Part shown: in pieces, positions 6,949 through 15,850 of the stretch
Position numbering within the stretch: the first letter of the stretch is position 1
Layout: each line of letters opens with the position of its first letter
Source: a virus
IMG/VR virus record: IMGVR_UViG_3300030503_000212
Location: 43,764-107,763 of that record
DNA length: 64,000 nucleotides
Direction: 5' to 3' (one strand)
Notes under the pieces: generated by a model
Seen by the model: the letters and a program-made list of their open reading frames with translations, nothing else
Databases searched by the model: none
Told to the model about the DNA's origin: nothing
Position numbers and translations under genes: made by a program

Positions 6949-7199
6949 GCGAAATGAAGATGGCTCCAGCTCAGATAGGGCGACACGGAACCGGCAAGAT
7001 TCCTTGGGCTATGCATATGGCAGCGTACGAGGTATACAGTGAGGTATTCGAGCCACAACTAGCGTTGGTCCAAGGTGGTTGCCGTGGAGGATTTGGGGAG
7101 GTCGAACTTATGGCCTTTCTGTATGCACGATCTTTCCCAAGGCAAGAATGGCGTCAGCGGTCGGACGAAGTATTCAAGAATGTGGAGATAACTCGATGA
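6945..7199 (+). CDS. Hypothetical protein, 84 aa
   Basis: Coupled to its neighbours by ATGA overlaps at both ends. Residues VYSEVFEPQLALVQGGCRGGFGEVELMAF suggest a small helical domain with a Gly-rich turn. No family recognised. Confidence 0.5.
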   Translation: MSEMKMAPAQIGRHGTGKIPWAMHMAAYEVYSEVFEPQLALVQGGCRGGFGEVELMAFLYARSFPRQEWRQRSDEVFKNVEITR

Positions 7200-7651
7200 G
7201 CAAGCTATGTGACAATACACCAACAAAAGCTGGATTCCCTCAAGATGTTTTTACTGCACATCCAGAGATGCGAAATCACAAATGCTGTAGATTAGCTGGG
7301 CACGCTGAGGCTTGTTTCTTTTGTGCTCCAGATGTTCAGCCAGCCGATCCTAAGGTAGAGGGTGTGGTCCTGCCCGACCTGCATCCTGTCTGCGCCCTAT
7401 GTAAAGGAAAAGGTTCCAAGCATCAAACCGGGTTCACTGGGAAGCTGGTAGAGCATACCTGCACTCTCTGCAAAGGTAAGGGAACCGTGCTGTTATGTGC
7501 GGAAGAACTTACGGAACTTCTAAAGGGGGTCATCGCCCAGAGAGACGCTGCCCGAGAGGATCATGCTAGGGCGATCAAGAGCCTAGTCGAAGCATACGAG
7601 GCCACTCTTGCTGCCGAGAGAGCGCGAGCGCTGCAACAGTCTGCAACCTAA
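7196..7651 (+). CDS. Protein with DnaJ-like CxxCxGxG motifs, 151 aa
   Basis: The ATG at 7196 overlaps the previous stop; an upstream reading to 7079 is a shadow of the preceding gene. It carries CALCKGKG (residues about 67-74) and CTLCKGKG (about 88-95), two copies of the CxxCxGxG zinc motif of DnaJ cysteine-rich domains, plus CC and CFFC nearer the N-terminus. No J domain is present. The C-terminal 50 residues form an Ala/Glu/Arg-rich helix. Likely a zinc protein; function unknown. Confidence 0.6.
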   Translation: MSKLCDNTPTKAGFPQDVFTAHPEMRNHKCCRLAGHAEACFFCAPDVQPADPKVEGVVLPDLHPVCALCKGKGSKHQTGFTGKLVEHTCTLCKGKGTVLLCAEELTELLKGVIAQRDAAREDHARAIKSLVEAYEATLAAERARALQQSAT

Positions 7652-7720
7652 AATCTGTTGACAGCAGGGGCCATCTTGTAGTCTGCTTGGGATTAAGCAG
7701 TTCCCCAGGAGACTACTCAC

Positions 7721-7876
7721 ATGGAAAACGGACCCGCAATCGGCAAGACGACTGCCAAAGTCATCCAGCCCGCAGTCGATACAGCCGCTGGCAGCAATAA
7801 GCCCACAACCGGCACGTCGAAAGAGATGCTTGAGCGTCTCCCTACCAACCATCCCATTGACGTAACCAAGATTTAA
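7721..7876 (+). CDS. 51-residue hypothetical protein
   Basis: ATG at 7721 preceded by AGGAG; reads MENGPAIGKTTAKVIQPAV and ends HPIDVTKI. It is polar and probably unstructured. A perfect-stem terminator follows 11 bases after the stop and TTGACA stands upstream at 7658-7663, so it looks like a short separate transcript. Confidence 0.55.
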   Translation: MENGPAIGKTTAKVIQPAVDTAAGSNKPTTGTSKEMLERLPTNHPIDVTKI

Positions 7877-7887
7877 CTTTATGGTGA

Positions 7888-7920
7888 GCGGAGCCTATAA
7901 CGGGCTCCGCAACTTGTTTT
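7888..7920 (+). terminator. Rho-independent terminator
   Basis: GCGGAGCC (7888-7895) pairs with GGCTCCGC (7903-7910), loop of seven bases, followed by AACTTGTTTT. It ends the transcript containing the 51-residue gene. Confidence 0.75.
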
Positions 7921-7938
7921 GTATGAGGTGGGTAACGA

Positions 7939-8111
7939 TGGCAGAGCAGAAAACACCCCCACAAGCAGCACCAGTGGTCATAACAGCCGCTGCAAGCCCC
8001 AAGCCGATGTCCAACGAGGCAAGAGCGTCCAAGGCCGGTACGGCATGCCTACAGCGCCACGGCACAGAGTTCTACAGGCACATAGTGGCACAGCGCTGGG
8101 GTAAGGAATAG
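7939..8111 (+). CDS. 57-residue basic hypothetical protein
   Basis: ATG at 7939 with GAGGTGGG upstream. The N-terminal half is Ala/Pro-rich and probably disordered; the C-terminal half (ASKAGTACLQRHGTEFYRHIV) is helical and basic. Short proteins ending with a similar Ala-Gly-x-His/Arg-Gly pattern occur in phages, but I cannot name a family. Confidence 0.5.
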
Positions 8112-8113
8112 CC

Positions 8114-8455
8114 ATGGCGCTCGACGGACTCAAAATCGATGGGGCCGGTGGTGTCGTCTCAGAGTCTGGTTTAGCGTCGTCTTTAGGGATGACAGCTGGG
8201 CATCTTAAGACTCTTGAGCACGAAATACGCAACATTCTGTTGCTAGATGATGATGAGTCGGCTCAGGCTCAAGCTACAATAGCAAACATTCTTGTGACGC
8301 AACTTACTCATGAGGAGCGGATGTGTGCTTTACATCTACTCTATCAGGCGGACGTTGCTCCATATTCAGGTGAAAAGTTATGCCGACTGCAAAAAAAGGT
8401 GCTCAAAAAGCTCAAGGCCGTTCCAGAGCTAAAAAGCATGTGGCATCTGCTGTAG
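8114..8455 (+). CDS. Helical hypothetical protein, 113 aa
   Basis: Starts two bases after the previous stop. Helical, ending in a basic segment (KKVLKKLKAVPELKSMW). Its last 76 bases overlap the following gene in another frame, an unusually long overlap, so one of the two ends may be misread. Function unknown. Confidence 0.45.
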   Translation: MALDGLKIDGAGGVVSESGLASSLGMTAGHLKTLEHEIRNILLLDDDESAQAQATIANILVTQLTHEERMCALHLLYQADVAPYSGEKLCRLQKKVLKKLKAVPELKSMWHLL

Positions 8456-9210
8456 AGATCGTTAAGCCAGTGACGACCGACCCGCGACAGTTCTTTATCG
8501 ATCAGGACTGGGAGGTTTGGTTTCATGAGTTCGCTACGGAGAGACAGTCTCGGGGCGGTGGGTATCGCTATGTCTCTACATTTGAGTTTGCCAAGGCCAA
8601 GAGTTCTAATCGTGTGATTCGCGATCTGATCCTGCACGTTATAGGGCCTGTAGCAGCGGGCAAGACGCCCATGTACAAGGACATACCTCAGTATGACTGG
8701 GAACGCCGCCGCAAGGCCGGTTTCTGGCTTGGGCCGGAGCCGCTCAAGGATAAGATCGAGGCTATCGTTGCCCAGGCAGATACTATTGACGAGGTAAAGA
8801 GTTCAGCAAGATCGGCGTTGCTGCCGTTGCTGCTGCAAACAGCTGCGATGTTTGACAAGATTGAGGCAGCATTCGGCGGACAGATATTTCTCCCCAATGG
8901 AACACTCAAAGATAATGAGGCACGGGCAAGCCTGTACATGCGATTGTCAGATCAGGCCATCAACGGTACGATCCGCATTCAAGAGGCGTATTCTCGCGCC
9001 CTGGGCATCAACATGAGCGATATGCAGGGAACGATCCTGTTCCACGAGGCGGCGGCGTCTAGAATCTCTGGTAAGAGTCATGAGCTTGACGGGGCCAGAT
9101 CAGTAATCGGAAAAATTCTTGAGATGACTATCGACAAGGGTCATACTCATGGGATACCGCTACCGGACCCGGATATGGCTGACATTGCTCTGAAATCATC
9201 CAGAGGTTAA
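8380..9210 (+). CDS. Hypothetical protein, 276 aa
   Basis: A long soluble protein with a basic, Lys/Ala-rich N-terminal tail (residues 1-28) and a predominantly helical body. The basic tail and size might suit a DNA-binding packaging protein, and no small terminase was found elsewhere, but there is no recognisable helix-turn-helix, so this is only a thought. It overlaps the preceding frame by 76 bases. Confidence 0.5.
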   Translation: MPTAKKGAQKAQGRSRAKKHVASAVEIVKPVTTDPRQFFIDQDWEVWFHEFATERQSRGGGYRYVSTFEFAKAKSSNRVIRDLILHVIGPVAAGKTPMYKDIPQYDWERRRKAGFWLGPEPLKDKIEAIVAQADTIDEVKSSARSALLPLLLQTAAMFDKIEAAFGGQIFLPNGTLKDNEARASLYMRLSDQAINGTIRIQEAYSRALGINMSDMQGTILFHEAAASRISGKSHELDGARSVIGKILEMTIDKGHTHGIPLPDPDMADIALKSSRG

Positions 9211-9213
9211 CCA

Positions 9214-9684
9214 GTGAGCTATTCAGATCGTGCGAAAGCGTCGTACTCAAGAGTAAGTCGTGACTTGATGTTGCGTGCGTCGATTTCCGAAAGTGTGTTG
9301 GCAGAGGCGTTACGAGGTCGTGTGACTCCAGCAGCATCGCCGTTCGATATTATTATTGACGACATTAGTGTGGCTATTGAGCTTAAGGTGCTAGTGAGTT
9401 CAGCCCGTGAGGGCCAAGTGTTCGTCAACAAACATGCTATGGGTCGCAAACAACAGTATCTCGTTGAGCGTGGGATGCAGCCATTCATGATAGCGATTGA
9501 TTACAGAGCGGGTGAACCTGCGTATTACATTCGTGAGGGTGTGGCATCGTATAGACTTAAAAACATGCAGCGTTGCAAGAGTCCACGAGCGATGAGGATG
9601 TACCTCAATCGTTATGTCAGGGCTACTGCAATGGCTCTAGAGATAGCCACAGGTGCTCAGAATGCCGCGTTCAATGATGCCTAG
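9214..9684 (+). CDS. PD-(D/E)XK-like nuclease family protein
   Basis: A 156-residue protein with the spacing of a PD-(D/E)XK nuclease core: SPFDIII (Asp about residue 45), then IELKV (Glu-x-Lys about residues 56-58), then a Lys/Gln-rich helix RKQQYLVERG. The gene at 56876 encodes a related protein with FDLL, IEVK and RKQQYVEAHG in the same order. Both are small, as in phage single-domain nucleases. Catalytic activity is inferred from the motif only. It overlaps the start of the zeta-like gene. Confidence 0.6.
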   Translation: MSYSDRAKASYSRVSRDLMLRASISESVLAEALRGRVTPAASPFDIIIDDISVAIELKVLVSSAREGQVFVNKHAMGRKQQYLVERGMQPFMIAIDYRAGEPAYYIREGVASYRLKNMQRCKSPRAMRMYLNRYVRATAMALEIATGAQNAAFNDA

Positions 9685-11083
9685 TGAGGTTCCCAAGCCC
9701 ACACCCCTCTACGATCAGCAGCCTAGTAGGGATAACGAGTTCGCCAAAATTCTTAGGGACAAGAAAGCACGCATCAAGCACACCTCGGAACAGCCAGCAA
9801 ATTTCTTTGAGAATCGTCCTACGCCCGGCGTAACAGCTGGTGGGCCGGGATCTGGTCGTTATCCTAAAGGTTCGCATCAAGATATTGGTGAGACTCTCAG
9901 CAAAAAGATTGGCAAGAACTGGGATGGTGCCGTTAAGTATTACAACAGTATTCCGAATACGGACGGCGGGCGAATCCTAAATACGGATGAGGCACGAGAA
10001 CTATCGTCAGCCTATCGCGCTGACCGTACGCGTTCTGCCGAGGTACACGAACCTGCCAGTCAGTTCATTAAGGATCTGTACGCACACAAGCTCTCACAAC
10101 CCACGCCTGCCGGGTATAAGCCAGTCGTGCTGTTTACAGCGGGTGGTACCGGAGCTGGTAAATCAGTATCGTTGCGGGCTGCTGATCCGCAGGACTTAGC
10201 CAGTAAAGCTGAAATCGTTTACGACACAAATATGAACAATGTGCCGTCTGCAACCGCCAAAATCAATCAGGCTTTGTCTGCTGGACGCAACGTCCGTATC
10301 GCATACACCTACCGAGATCCGGTTGAGGCTATGACGGGTGGGGCGCTGCCCCGGGCAATGCGGATGGGGAGAACCGTTCCACTTGCAGAGCACATCAAAA
10401 CCCATGTGGGAGCTTATGCAACAGTAAGTTCATTACAAAAGATTTATGCGGACAACCCGAATGTGCAGTTTCGGTTGTTCGATAATTCGCGTGGTCCGGG
10501 CAATGCTGCACAGGTACTTACTGTTGACGATCTGCCCAAAATGGCAGATAATGGACTCGAAGGGAGACTACATGAAGCACTTAATCAAGCACGAACCTCC
10601 GGGCGAATCTCGGAGGCCGTCTACCAAGGAACCCTCGGAAAAGGACTGGGGCGAGCAGTTGGTAGCCAATCTGAATCGAAACGTGTTAGCGGAGCAAGAG
10701 CAGGAACAGCACGAAGCTCAACAGTAAGTGCTGGCGGTCCAGGTTCAGGACGCTATCCCAAGGGTTCTGGTAAGCAGAATGGCCCGGTCGGTCGTGCTCC
10801 AGCAGGCCGTGACAGCGGAGGAGTACGAGACGGGGCCGGTGGGTCGGATCTTTATCGGGATCGGCGGATTCAAGCCGCCTATCAGGTAAAACCAGATCAG
10901 GCATCATTGGCACGTCTGATGGGTCCAGGTTGTTACCGTGTTGTTGGAGACCAACTCCTGACGGTTACAAAACATGCTGGCTTGGCTCGTTCGTTTGCAG
11001 ACCGTATGGCGACCGGTGCCCAAATAGTTCAGGTGTACAACGGTGAGGGTAGGGTTATCTATGCAAAGGGTGGTGGAATCTGA
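9662..11083 (+). CDS. Zeta-toxin-like kinase with two GGPGSG motifs
   Basis: About 473 residues. Order: short N-terminus; first AGGPGSGRYPKGS motif (residues about 59-71); helical segment; a P-loop kinase domain from about residue 155 with VVLFTAGGTGAGKS as Walker A, DTNMNN after the next strand and TYRDPVEA, the pattern of zeta-toxin-type UDP-sugar kinases; then a second AGGPGSGRYPKGS (about residues 359-371) and a C-terminal domain of about 100 residues I cannot place. Zeta domains occur in phage polyvalent proteins delivered with the genome; that role here is inference. Contains three exact copies of the dispersed motif. The start is uncertain (ATG 9662 or a GTG at 9653). Confidence 0.7.
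   Translation: MPRSMMPSEVPKPTPLYDQQPSRDNEFAKILRDKKARIKHTSEQPANFFENRPTPGVTAGGPGSGRYPKGSHQDIGETLSKKIGKNWDGAVKYYNSIPNTDGGRILNTDEARELSSAYRADRTRSAEVHEPASQFIKDLYAHKLSQPTPAGYKPVVLFTAGGTGAGKSVSLRAADPQDLASKAEIVYDTNMNNVPSATAKINQALSAGRNVRIAYTYRDPVEAMTGGALPRAMRMGRTVPLAEHIKTHVGAYATVSSLQKIYADNPNVQFRLFDNSRGPGNAAQVLTVDDLPKMADNGLEGRLHEALNQARTSGRISEAVYQGTLGKGLGRAVGSQSESKRVSGARAGTARSSTVSAGGPGSGRYPKGSGKQNGPVGRAPAGRDSGGVRDGAGGSDLYRDRRIQAAYQVKPDQASLARLMGPGCYRVVGDQLLTVTKHAGLARSFADRMATGAQIVQVYNGEGRVIYAKGGGI
10419..10429 (-). repeat. Intragenic dispersed motif (reverse)
   Basis: CAACAGTAAGT, exact core, read in codons as Ala-Thr-Val-Ser. Confidence 0.8.
10516..10526 (+). repeat. Intragenic dispersed motif (forward)
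   Basis: ACTTACTGTTG, exact core, within codons for Val-Leu-Thr-Val-Asp. Confidence 0.8.
10719..10729 (-). repeat. Intragenic dispersed motif (reverse)
   Basis: CAACAGTAAGT, exact core; encodes the Ser-Thr-Val-Ser just before the second AGGPGSG motif. Confidence 0.8.
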
Positions 11084-11331
11084 TGATCGATCTTAAGGAT
11101 ACGGAGACTGCTGTTCAATCGGAATATGGTTGGTTACTGGACAACGGCTTGTTGTGCATCGGCCTTGGCTCGTGCAGCATGGTGGATTGGGTAACGTATA
11201 CCGATGAGAATGCCATTCGATTTGCTCGCGCCCAAGATGCGGTGAATATGCGATCAGCGCTTAGAGGCGTCAACATGGGAATCTCTATGATGATGGATCG
11301 GTGTAAGCCGGTGGAGCATGCTTGGGGCTAG
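11083..11331 (+). CDS. Hypothetical protein, 82 aa
   Basis: Overlaps the zeta-like gene's stop (TGATGA), so it is coupled to it. Such close coupling raises the possibility of a partner or immunity protein for the kinase, but nothing in the sequence proves it. It ends in a helix rich in Met (NMGISMMMDRC). Confidence 0.5.
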   Translation: MIDLKDTETAVQSEYGWLLDNGLLCIGLGSCSMVDWVTYTDENAIRFARAQDAVNMRSALRGVNMGISMMMDRCKPVEHAWG

Positions 11332-11403
11332 TCAACGATATTTCGTGACACCAGAATCTCGCTTGTGGTATTTGTATTGCAGCGCGGTGAAAGGAACACC
11401 CCC

Positions 11404-11889
11404 ATGAATCTTGAACAGACATTGAGCCTACAAGCAGCGAAAAAGGCTCCTGAGGGTGACGGAGAGCCCGGACCCGGACACAAGATTTTCAATGGTTTCT
11501 TTGTTAAGGTTGAGCACCCAGCAGGCAGTGTACGCACTGGGATCGCTCCCGATGGTCAGACATGGGCCGTACGAATGGCTAATGACTACGGTGAGCTCCC
11601 AGGCTCGATTGGGAGCGACGGAGATCCGGTGGATGCCTATCTAGGTCCCCACAATGATGCTAAACTCGTACACGTCATCCATATGCATGATCCTGACGGG
11701 GCATATAACGAGGACAAAGCCATGATCGGGTTCAAGGGCCAGAAGTCTGCTATCGCCGCGTTTCGTAAGCATTATGCGCCGGGCGTAGCCAAAATCGGGG
11801 CTATTACATCACATACTGTTGCTGGTTTTCGTAAGCAAGTGCGACTGTCGAAAAAGGCAGGCGGCAAAAAGCTACACGCAACTTACTAA
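11404..11889 (+). CDS. Inorganic-pyrophosphatase-like (InPase) phage domain protein
   Basis: A 161-residue protein starting at the ATG at 11404 (AAAGGA upstream). The central sequence GSDGDPVDAYLGP, then VHVIHMHDPDGAYNEDKAMIGF and a segment around AFRKHYAP, matches the inorganic-pyrophosphatase-like domain described in phage polyvalent proteins (Iyer and colleagues), where the same GsDGDxVDxYlGP and DExKvmlGF pattern recurs. In most relatives it is part of a long multidomain protein; here it stands alone next to a zeta-like kinase. Enzymatic activity is not shown. Confidence 0.7.
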   Translation: MNLEQTLSLQAAKKAPEGDGEPGPGHKIFNGFFVKVEHPAGSVRTGIAPDGQTWAVRMANDYGELPGSIGSDGDPVDAYLGPHNDAKLVHVIHMHDPDGAYNEDKAMIGFKGQKSAIAAFRKHYAPGVAKIGAITSHTVAGFRKQVRLSKKAGGKKLHATY

Positions 11890-11946
11890 TGATTTACCTG
11901 TGCAGCGAGCAATCGCTCTCTAGAACATTCTTATGAGGGCGTGACG

Positions 11947-13440
11947 ATGGCAGCTCCTACAGGACCCATTCAACTCATCGGTACAATAGAAAGTTCCTTG
12001 GGAGTTCCGTTCAACGGGGCTTTTCTATTGCAGTTGAATACATACGGCTCCGTTTTACCATCAGCCGGTGGTGGGAAATACATCGGAGTCAGTCCAACTA
12101 CTGTTGTACGTGTTCCGGTTATCAATGGACAGGTACAGGCATCACCCCAGATTTATGTTTGGGGCAACGATGCAATGCAGGGCAATACGTGGTACATCGT
12201 CAAGCAGATAGACAGTAACGGCAACATTCTGATGACGATTAATGTGCTGATCGTTGGCAGCTCTCCCTATGATTTGGGATCGATGCAGCCCTATCAGACA
12301 GCCGGACTTCCGTCGTATCTGGCTATCGGGCAGCTCCTGGGCCAACCCGGCCCTCCATTAGTCCCGTACGGCGCGTGGTCGTCAACAGTAAATTACCCTG
12401 CTGGAGCTGTGGTCTCGAACGGTGGCCAATCCTTTATCAGCTTGCAGGCCGGAAACATTGGATACCCTCCTACGCTTGCAGGATCAGCTCCATTCTGGAT
12501 GCTACTGGCGAACGGCTATCAGCTCAATGAGTACATTGCATCGATCACATTCACAGGCGTTCAGACAATGGTCGTTACACATGGGCTTAATACGCTAACG
12601 CCTATCATCCAAGCATTTGTAGCATCTGGAACGACGCAGTACACAGCAAATGTTATTGACGCGAACAATATTCAGCTCAAGTGGTTTGGAGCAGCGGTTG
12701 TTCAGTTGCTCGTTGCCACACCCTCCGAGTTCATCAACACAGCAGCCTCATACAACGCATCAGCTCTGCCGACTGGTGGACTTGTAGCCCATTGGCCGAT
12801 GAACGAGGGTTCAGGATCGACGTTCTACAACACACAAAATAGTGCGAACAACATTACAGCCACTGGTGTTACCTGGGCTGATCTACCGGGTACATCTCAG
12901 CTTGCTCCAACATTTGCTGATGGTAGTTCTGCTGTTGCTGCTGTCGTCGATCCTCTAGCGGACTTTGATGGGTCAAAACCGTTCTGTGTTTCGATGTGGA
13001 TTGAGAACAATGCGCCGGATACACACATCAGAAATCTGTTGACAGGTTTGTTTCCAGGTGGGATCGCAAACCAGAACACAACGGGTTTCAACTGGACGAT
13101 TCAAGGGGCAACCGGGTCTCTCGTTCGGAATTTCAGTACACCCACAACAGTCGGCACGCTTTATCACATTGTTTGGATGTATGACGGATCAAAGAGTGCT
13201 GGAGCTGTCAGCTCGTTGACCGGATTGTTCCGATACGTCAATGGTGCGGCTGATAATAATACGTTCGGACCGACAACCAGCAATCTCACAGTCACACAGT
13301 TCTCAGCCACGCCCGTTACATTGGGTGGCGCTGCTAGTGGCGGCTTTGTGGGCAAGATTGCTGGTCTCCGTGTCTACAACAGAATGTTGCAGGCTTTTGA
13401 AATCACACAGCTTTATCAAGCTGGACCGGCAGGAGTGTAG
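11947..13440 (+). CDS. Tail-associated protein with LamG-like lectin domain
   Basis: A 497-residue protein with GAGGG before the ATG at 11947. The N-terminal ~130 residues form a beta-rich domain. Residues about 140-185 contain YGAWSSTVNYPAGAVVSNGG, like a small carbohydrate-binding (CBM5/12-type) module. From about residue 280, GLVAHWPMNEGSGSTFYN begins a concanavalin/LamG-like jelly roll that ends with GKIAGLRVYNRMLQAFEI, a typical final strand. It probably lies on the tail and binds surface glycans; the tailspike gene follows directly. Confidence 0.75.
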   Translation: MAAPTGPIQLIGTIESSLGVPFNGAFLLQLNTYGSVLPSAGGGKYIGVSPTTVVRVPVINGQVQASPQIYVWGNDAMQGNTWYIVKQIDSNGNILMTINVLIVGSSPYDLGSMQPYQTAGLPSYLAIGQLLGQPGPPLVPYGAWSSTVNYPAGAVVSNGGQSFISLQAGNIGYPPTLAGSAPFWMLLANGYQLNEYIASITFTGVQTMVVTHGLNTLTPIIQAFVASGTTQYTANVIDANNIQLKWFGAAVVQLLVATPSEFINTAASYNASALPTGGLVAHWPMNEGSGSTFYNTQNSANNITATGVTWADLPGTSQLAPTFADGSSAVAAVVDPLADFDGSKPFCVSMWIENNAPDTHIRNLLTGLFPGGIANQNTTGFNWTIQGATGSLVRNFSTPTTVGTLYHIVWMYDGSKSAGAVSSLTGLFRYVNGAADNNTFGPTTSNLTVTQFSATPVTLGGAASGGFVGKIAGLRVYNRMLQAFEITQLYQAGPAGV

Positions 13441-13443
13441 ATC

Positions 13444-15816
13444 ATGTCCATCGTAGCGTTTCCAGCACAAGTTTCGAGCACTACTTTCTATGCCAGTCAA
13501 TGCGGCTGTGCCCTTGATGGTGTGACAGATGATGCTCCAATCATCAATGCCATTCTCGCTACAGCAACACAGGCTACGCCCATTAAGTTCATCATTGATG
13601 GCTTAGCAGCGGTATCTGACCTTACGATCTCGCCCCTTGGTTTCACAACGATTGAGGGTTTGGGTTGGTCAACAGGATTTATCCGGATTCCCTCGGGTAC
13701 GTTCTCCAATAACGGTATCAGCATTGGGCCGTATTCGTTATCCAATCCTTATCAGGATGGACAGACTGTTGCGTCGCCTGCAATAACAGCGAACTACATT
13801 GAGTTGCGTGATTTCAGTATGAATCTGAATTTCCCATCGGGGAATCCGTCGTTTACAGCAGCGAATTTCCCTGTGTCTGGCGCACCACCTCATGCAACGT
13901 TTGGAATTTGTCTATTCGGTTGCAATGAAGTATTGATCGATCATCTCCTGCTTTTAGCACCTCCGTACTACAACATTCTTGTGTCGAACTGCACGAACGT
14001 AACGGTCCAAAATTGTGATCTCTTGTCCAACACGCAACTGCGTGATGGTGTTCACATTGACGGGCCGTCATCCAACATCAAGGTGCTCAATTGCGATATT
14101 GCAACTGGCGATGACGGTATCGCGATTAACTGCCCTGAGGGTGCTGGTGGTGATATCAACGGTGTGTTCATTGACAACTGCCGGTTCACAGCTGCGGGTA
14201 GCTTGGTGCGTATTTACACGTCAACATCCGCACTCCCAGGAGCTATTTATCATGCCCGCAACATTGTGATTTCGAACTGCACTGGAACATCACTCGGTGC
14301 GCCGATTCATATTGGTGTTGAGGGTGCTCCAGCATCTACTGTGGAGCAGGTGCATGATGTCATTGTGAGCAATTGCAGCTTTGGATCAAATGCAGCTGAG
14401 AGTGTTGGTTTCCTTTCAATCAACATGCCGTTCGATCTGGTCATCATCCGTGACTGCATATATTTGCCGACAACAACGAGCCCGGTGGTGGCTGTACAGT
14501 CGCTTTCGACAGCAGGTACATTGGAACTGCGCAACCTCAAGGTCATGCGGAATGCAGATGGCAACGCGGCACCTGCGTTTATTTCACTGCAAAACTGCAC
14601 GATTAACAAATTGGTCCTTGATATTAGTGTTGAGGATTTGGTGGGGAGTTCCTACACACCACTCCCAACAGTAATAACTGCATCAGGAGCATTCGGCAGC
14701 GGCAGCGGCTCAACAATAAGTCATCTTGTCATTGAGCGAATCGGTACGCTCCATATTACTCAGCTATTTGACTCTACGTTTGGACCCGCCTTTACGGTTA
14801 CATCCGTTGAGGGCAGCGGTGTTCTGAACACAGGCTGGGAGATACCAGATGCCAACATGGGCAACAACTCGCCTTATATCTCCAGCACAGAGGCCGGGGA
14901 TGTGTCGATCAAAATTAGTGGTGTGCCTTATGCGTTTCAGTTCTCATCCGGGGTTGCTCCGCTTGCATTCAATTTGCTGTCTAGCGGAGTAAATCTTTCA
15001 GCAGCGATGGTCCTGGGTAGTGGGGCGAGCCTGACAGCGAGCGGTGGTGGTTCGATTAGTGCTAACGAGCTGAACGGTGCGCTTGTTCCCGCATCGAGCG
15101 CGGTACTAGGCTCAAATTCGTTGGGACAGCTTACCAATAACTCAGCGTCGTTCCCATCGTTGACAGGGACCAACCTGCACACAGGGGCTAATACGTTTTC
15201 TGGTGTGGTGACGGGAGCAGGCTTTACGGCAACCGGTGCAGCCCCACTCCTTATCCCCAATAGCACGTTCATCGAAGCACTAACGAGCGGTGGCGGCGCT
15301 GCTGCAATCATTGGGGTGAGTGGTGGCGCGGGCAATGCACTGTTGGTGGGATCTCCAGCAGCAACTGGCACAGGCGGTGTTCATCTTTACGCCAGCGGTA
15401 CGGATGCGTTGGATGTCACAAGTCTTGGTGTATTTTCCAACGTGCCGCTCACAGCTCCGAATATTAATCAGGTTTTGTATGCCGAGTTTTTCCTGGGGCT
15501 AACTGGAGCAGTCCTTTCGACGACTGGTGCAATAACACCAAGTACGGGTTTATATCGGATATCGACGCAGGTTCGAGTTGTTGGTGGAGCTACAGCTGGG
15601 ACTGTTGTGTTGACAGCGAACTGGACGGACAGCCATGCAGTTGAGGGCAATACGATGGCGAATGTTTCCTTAGTAAACGCGTCTAATACGTTCCAAAGTA
15701 TTATGGTGATAGCCAACGGCGGAACAGCTTTGAAATTCAATACCACATGCGCCGCGACAGGATCTTATTCGTATGATCTTGCAGTCATGTTCGAGTTAAT
15801 ACCCGCAGTAGCTTAG
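13444..15816 (+). CDS. Tailspike with right-handed beta-helix (GH28-like)
   Basis: A 790-residue protein three bases after the LamG-like gene. The N-terminal half has repeated turns of a parallel beta-helix (VLIDHLLLL, VTVQNCDLL, IKVLNCDIA, VFIDNCRF), with RDGVHIDG and ATGDDGIAIN resembling the NTDG and DD motifs of polygalacturonases (GH28). The last ~110 residues (TGAVLSTTGAITPSTGLYRIS and on) look like a C1q/TNF-type jelly roll, often a trimerisation or receptor-binding end. It probably depolymerises a host surface polysaccharide. Some GH28 catalytic residues do not line up clearly. Confidence 0.75.
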   Translation: MSIVAFPAQVSSTTFYASQCGCALDGVTDDAPIINAILATATQATPIKFIIDGLAAVSDLTISPLGFTTIEGLGWSTGFIRIPSGTFSNNGISIGPYSLSNPYQDGQTVASPAITANYIELRDFSMNLNFPSGNPSFTAANFPVSGAPPHATFGICLFGCNEVLIDHLLLLAPPYYNILVSNCTNVTVQNCDLLSNTQLRDGVHIDGPSSNIKVLNCDIATGDDGIAINCPEGAGGDINGVFIDNCRFTAAGSLVRIYTSTSALPGAIYHARNIVISNCTGTSLGAPIHIGVEGAPASTVEQVHDVIVSNCSFGSNAAESVGFLSINMPFDLVIIRDCIYLPTTTSPVVAVQSLSTAGTLELRNLKVMRNADGNAAPAFISLQNCTINKLVLDISVEDLVGSSYTPLPTVITASGAFGSGSGSTISHLVIERIGTLHITQLFDSTFGPAFTVTSVEGSGVLNTGWEIPDANMGNNSPYISSTEAGDVSIKISGVPYAFQFSSGVAPLAFNLLSSGVNLSAAMVLGSGASLTASGGGSISANELNGALVPASSAVLGSNSLGQLTNNSASFPSLTGTNLHTGANTFSGVVTGAGFTATGAAPLLIPNSTFIEALTSGGGAAAIIGVSGGAGNALLVGSPAATGTGGVHLYASGTDALDVTSLGVFSNVPLTAPNINQVLYAEFFLGLTGAVLSTTGAITPSTGLYRISTQVRVVGGATAGTVVLTANWTDSHAVEGNTMANVSLVNASNTFQSIMVIANGGTALKFNTTCAATGSYSYDLAVMFELIPAVA
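14711..14721 (-). repeat. Intragenic dispersed motif variant (reverse)
   Basis: CAACAATAAGT, in codons for Ser-Thr-Ile-Ser of the tailspike. Confidence 0.7.
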
Positions 15817-15818
15817 CG

Positions 15819-15829
15819 CAACATAAAGT
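15819..15829 (-). promoter_or_regulatory. Intergenic dispersed motif variant
   Basis: CAACATAAAGT in the 34-base gap between the tailspike and the membrane-protein gene at 15851; the right arm is GTC rather than GTTGA. Confidence 0.65.
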
Positions 15830-15850
15830 CAGTGGGAAAGGGACTTATTT

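Noticed and set aside
7658-7686. TTGACA at 7658-7663 as the -35 of a promoter for the 51-residue gene.
   Set aside because: No -10-like sequence occurs at 16-18 bases (GTCTGC); kept only as a remark.
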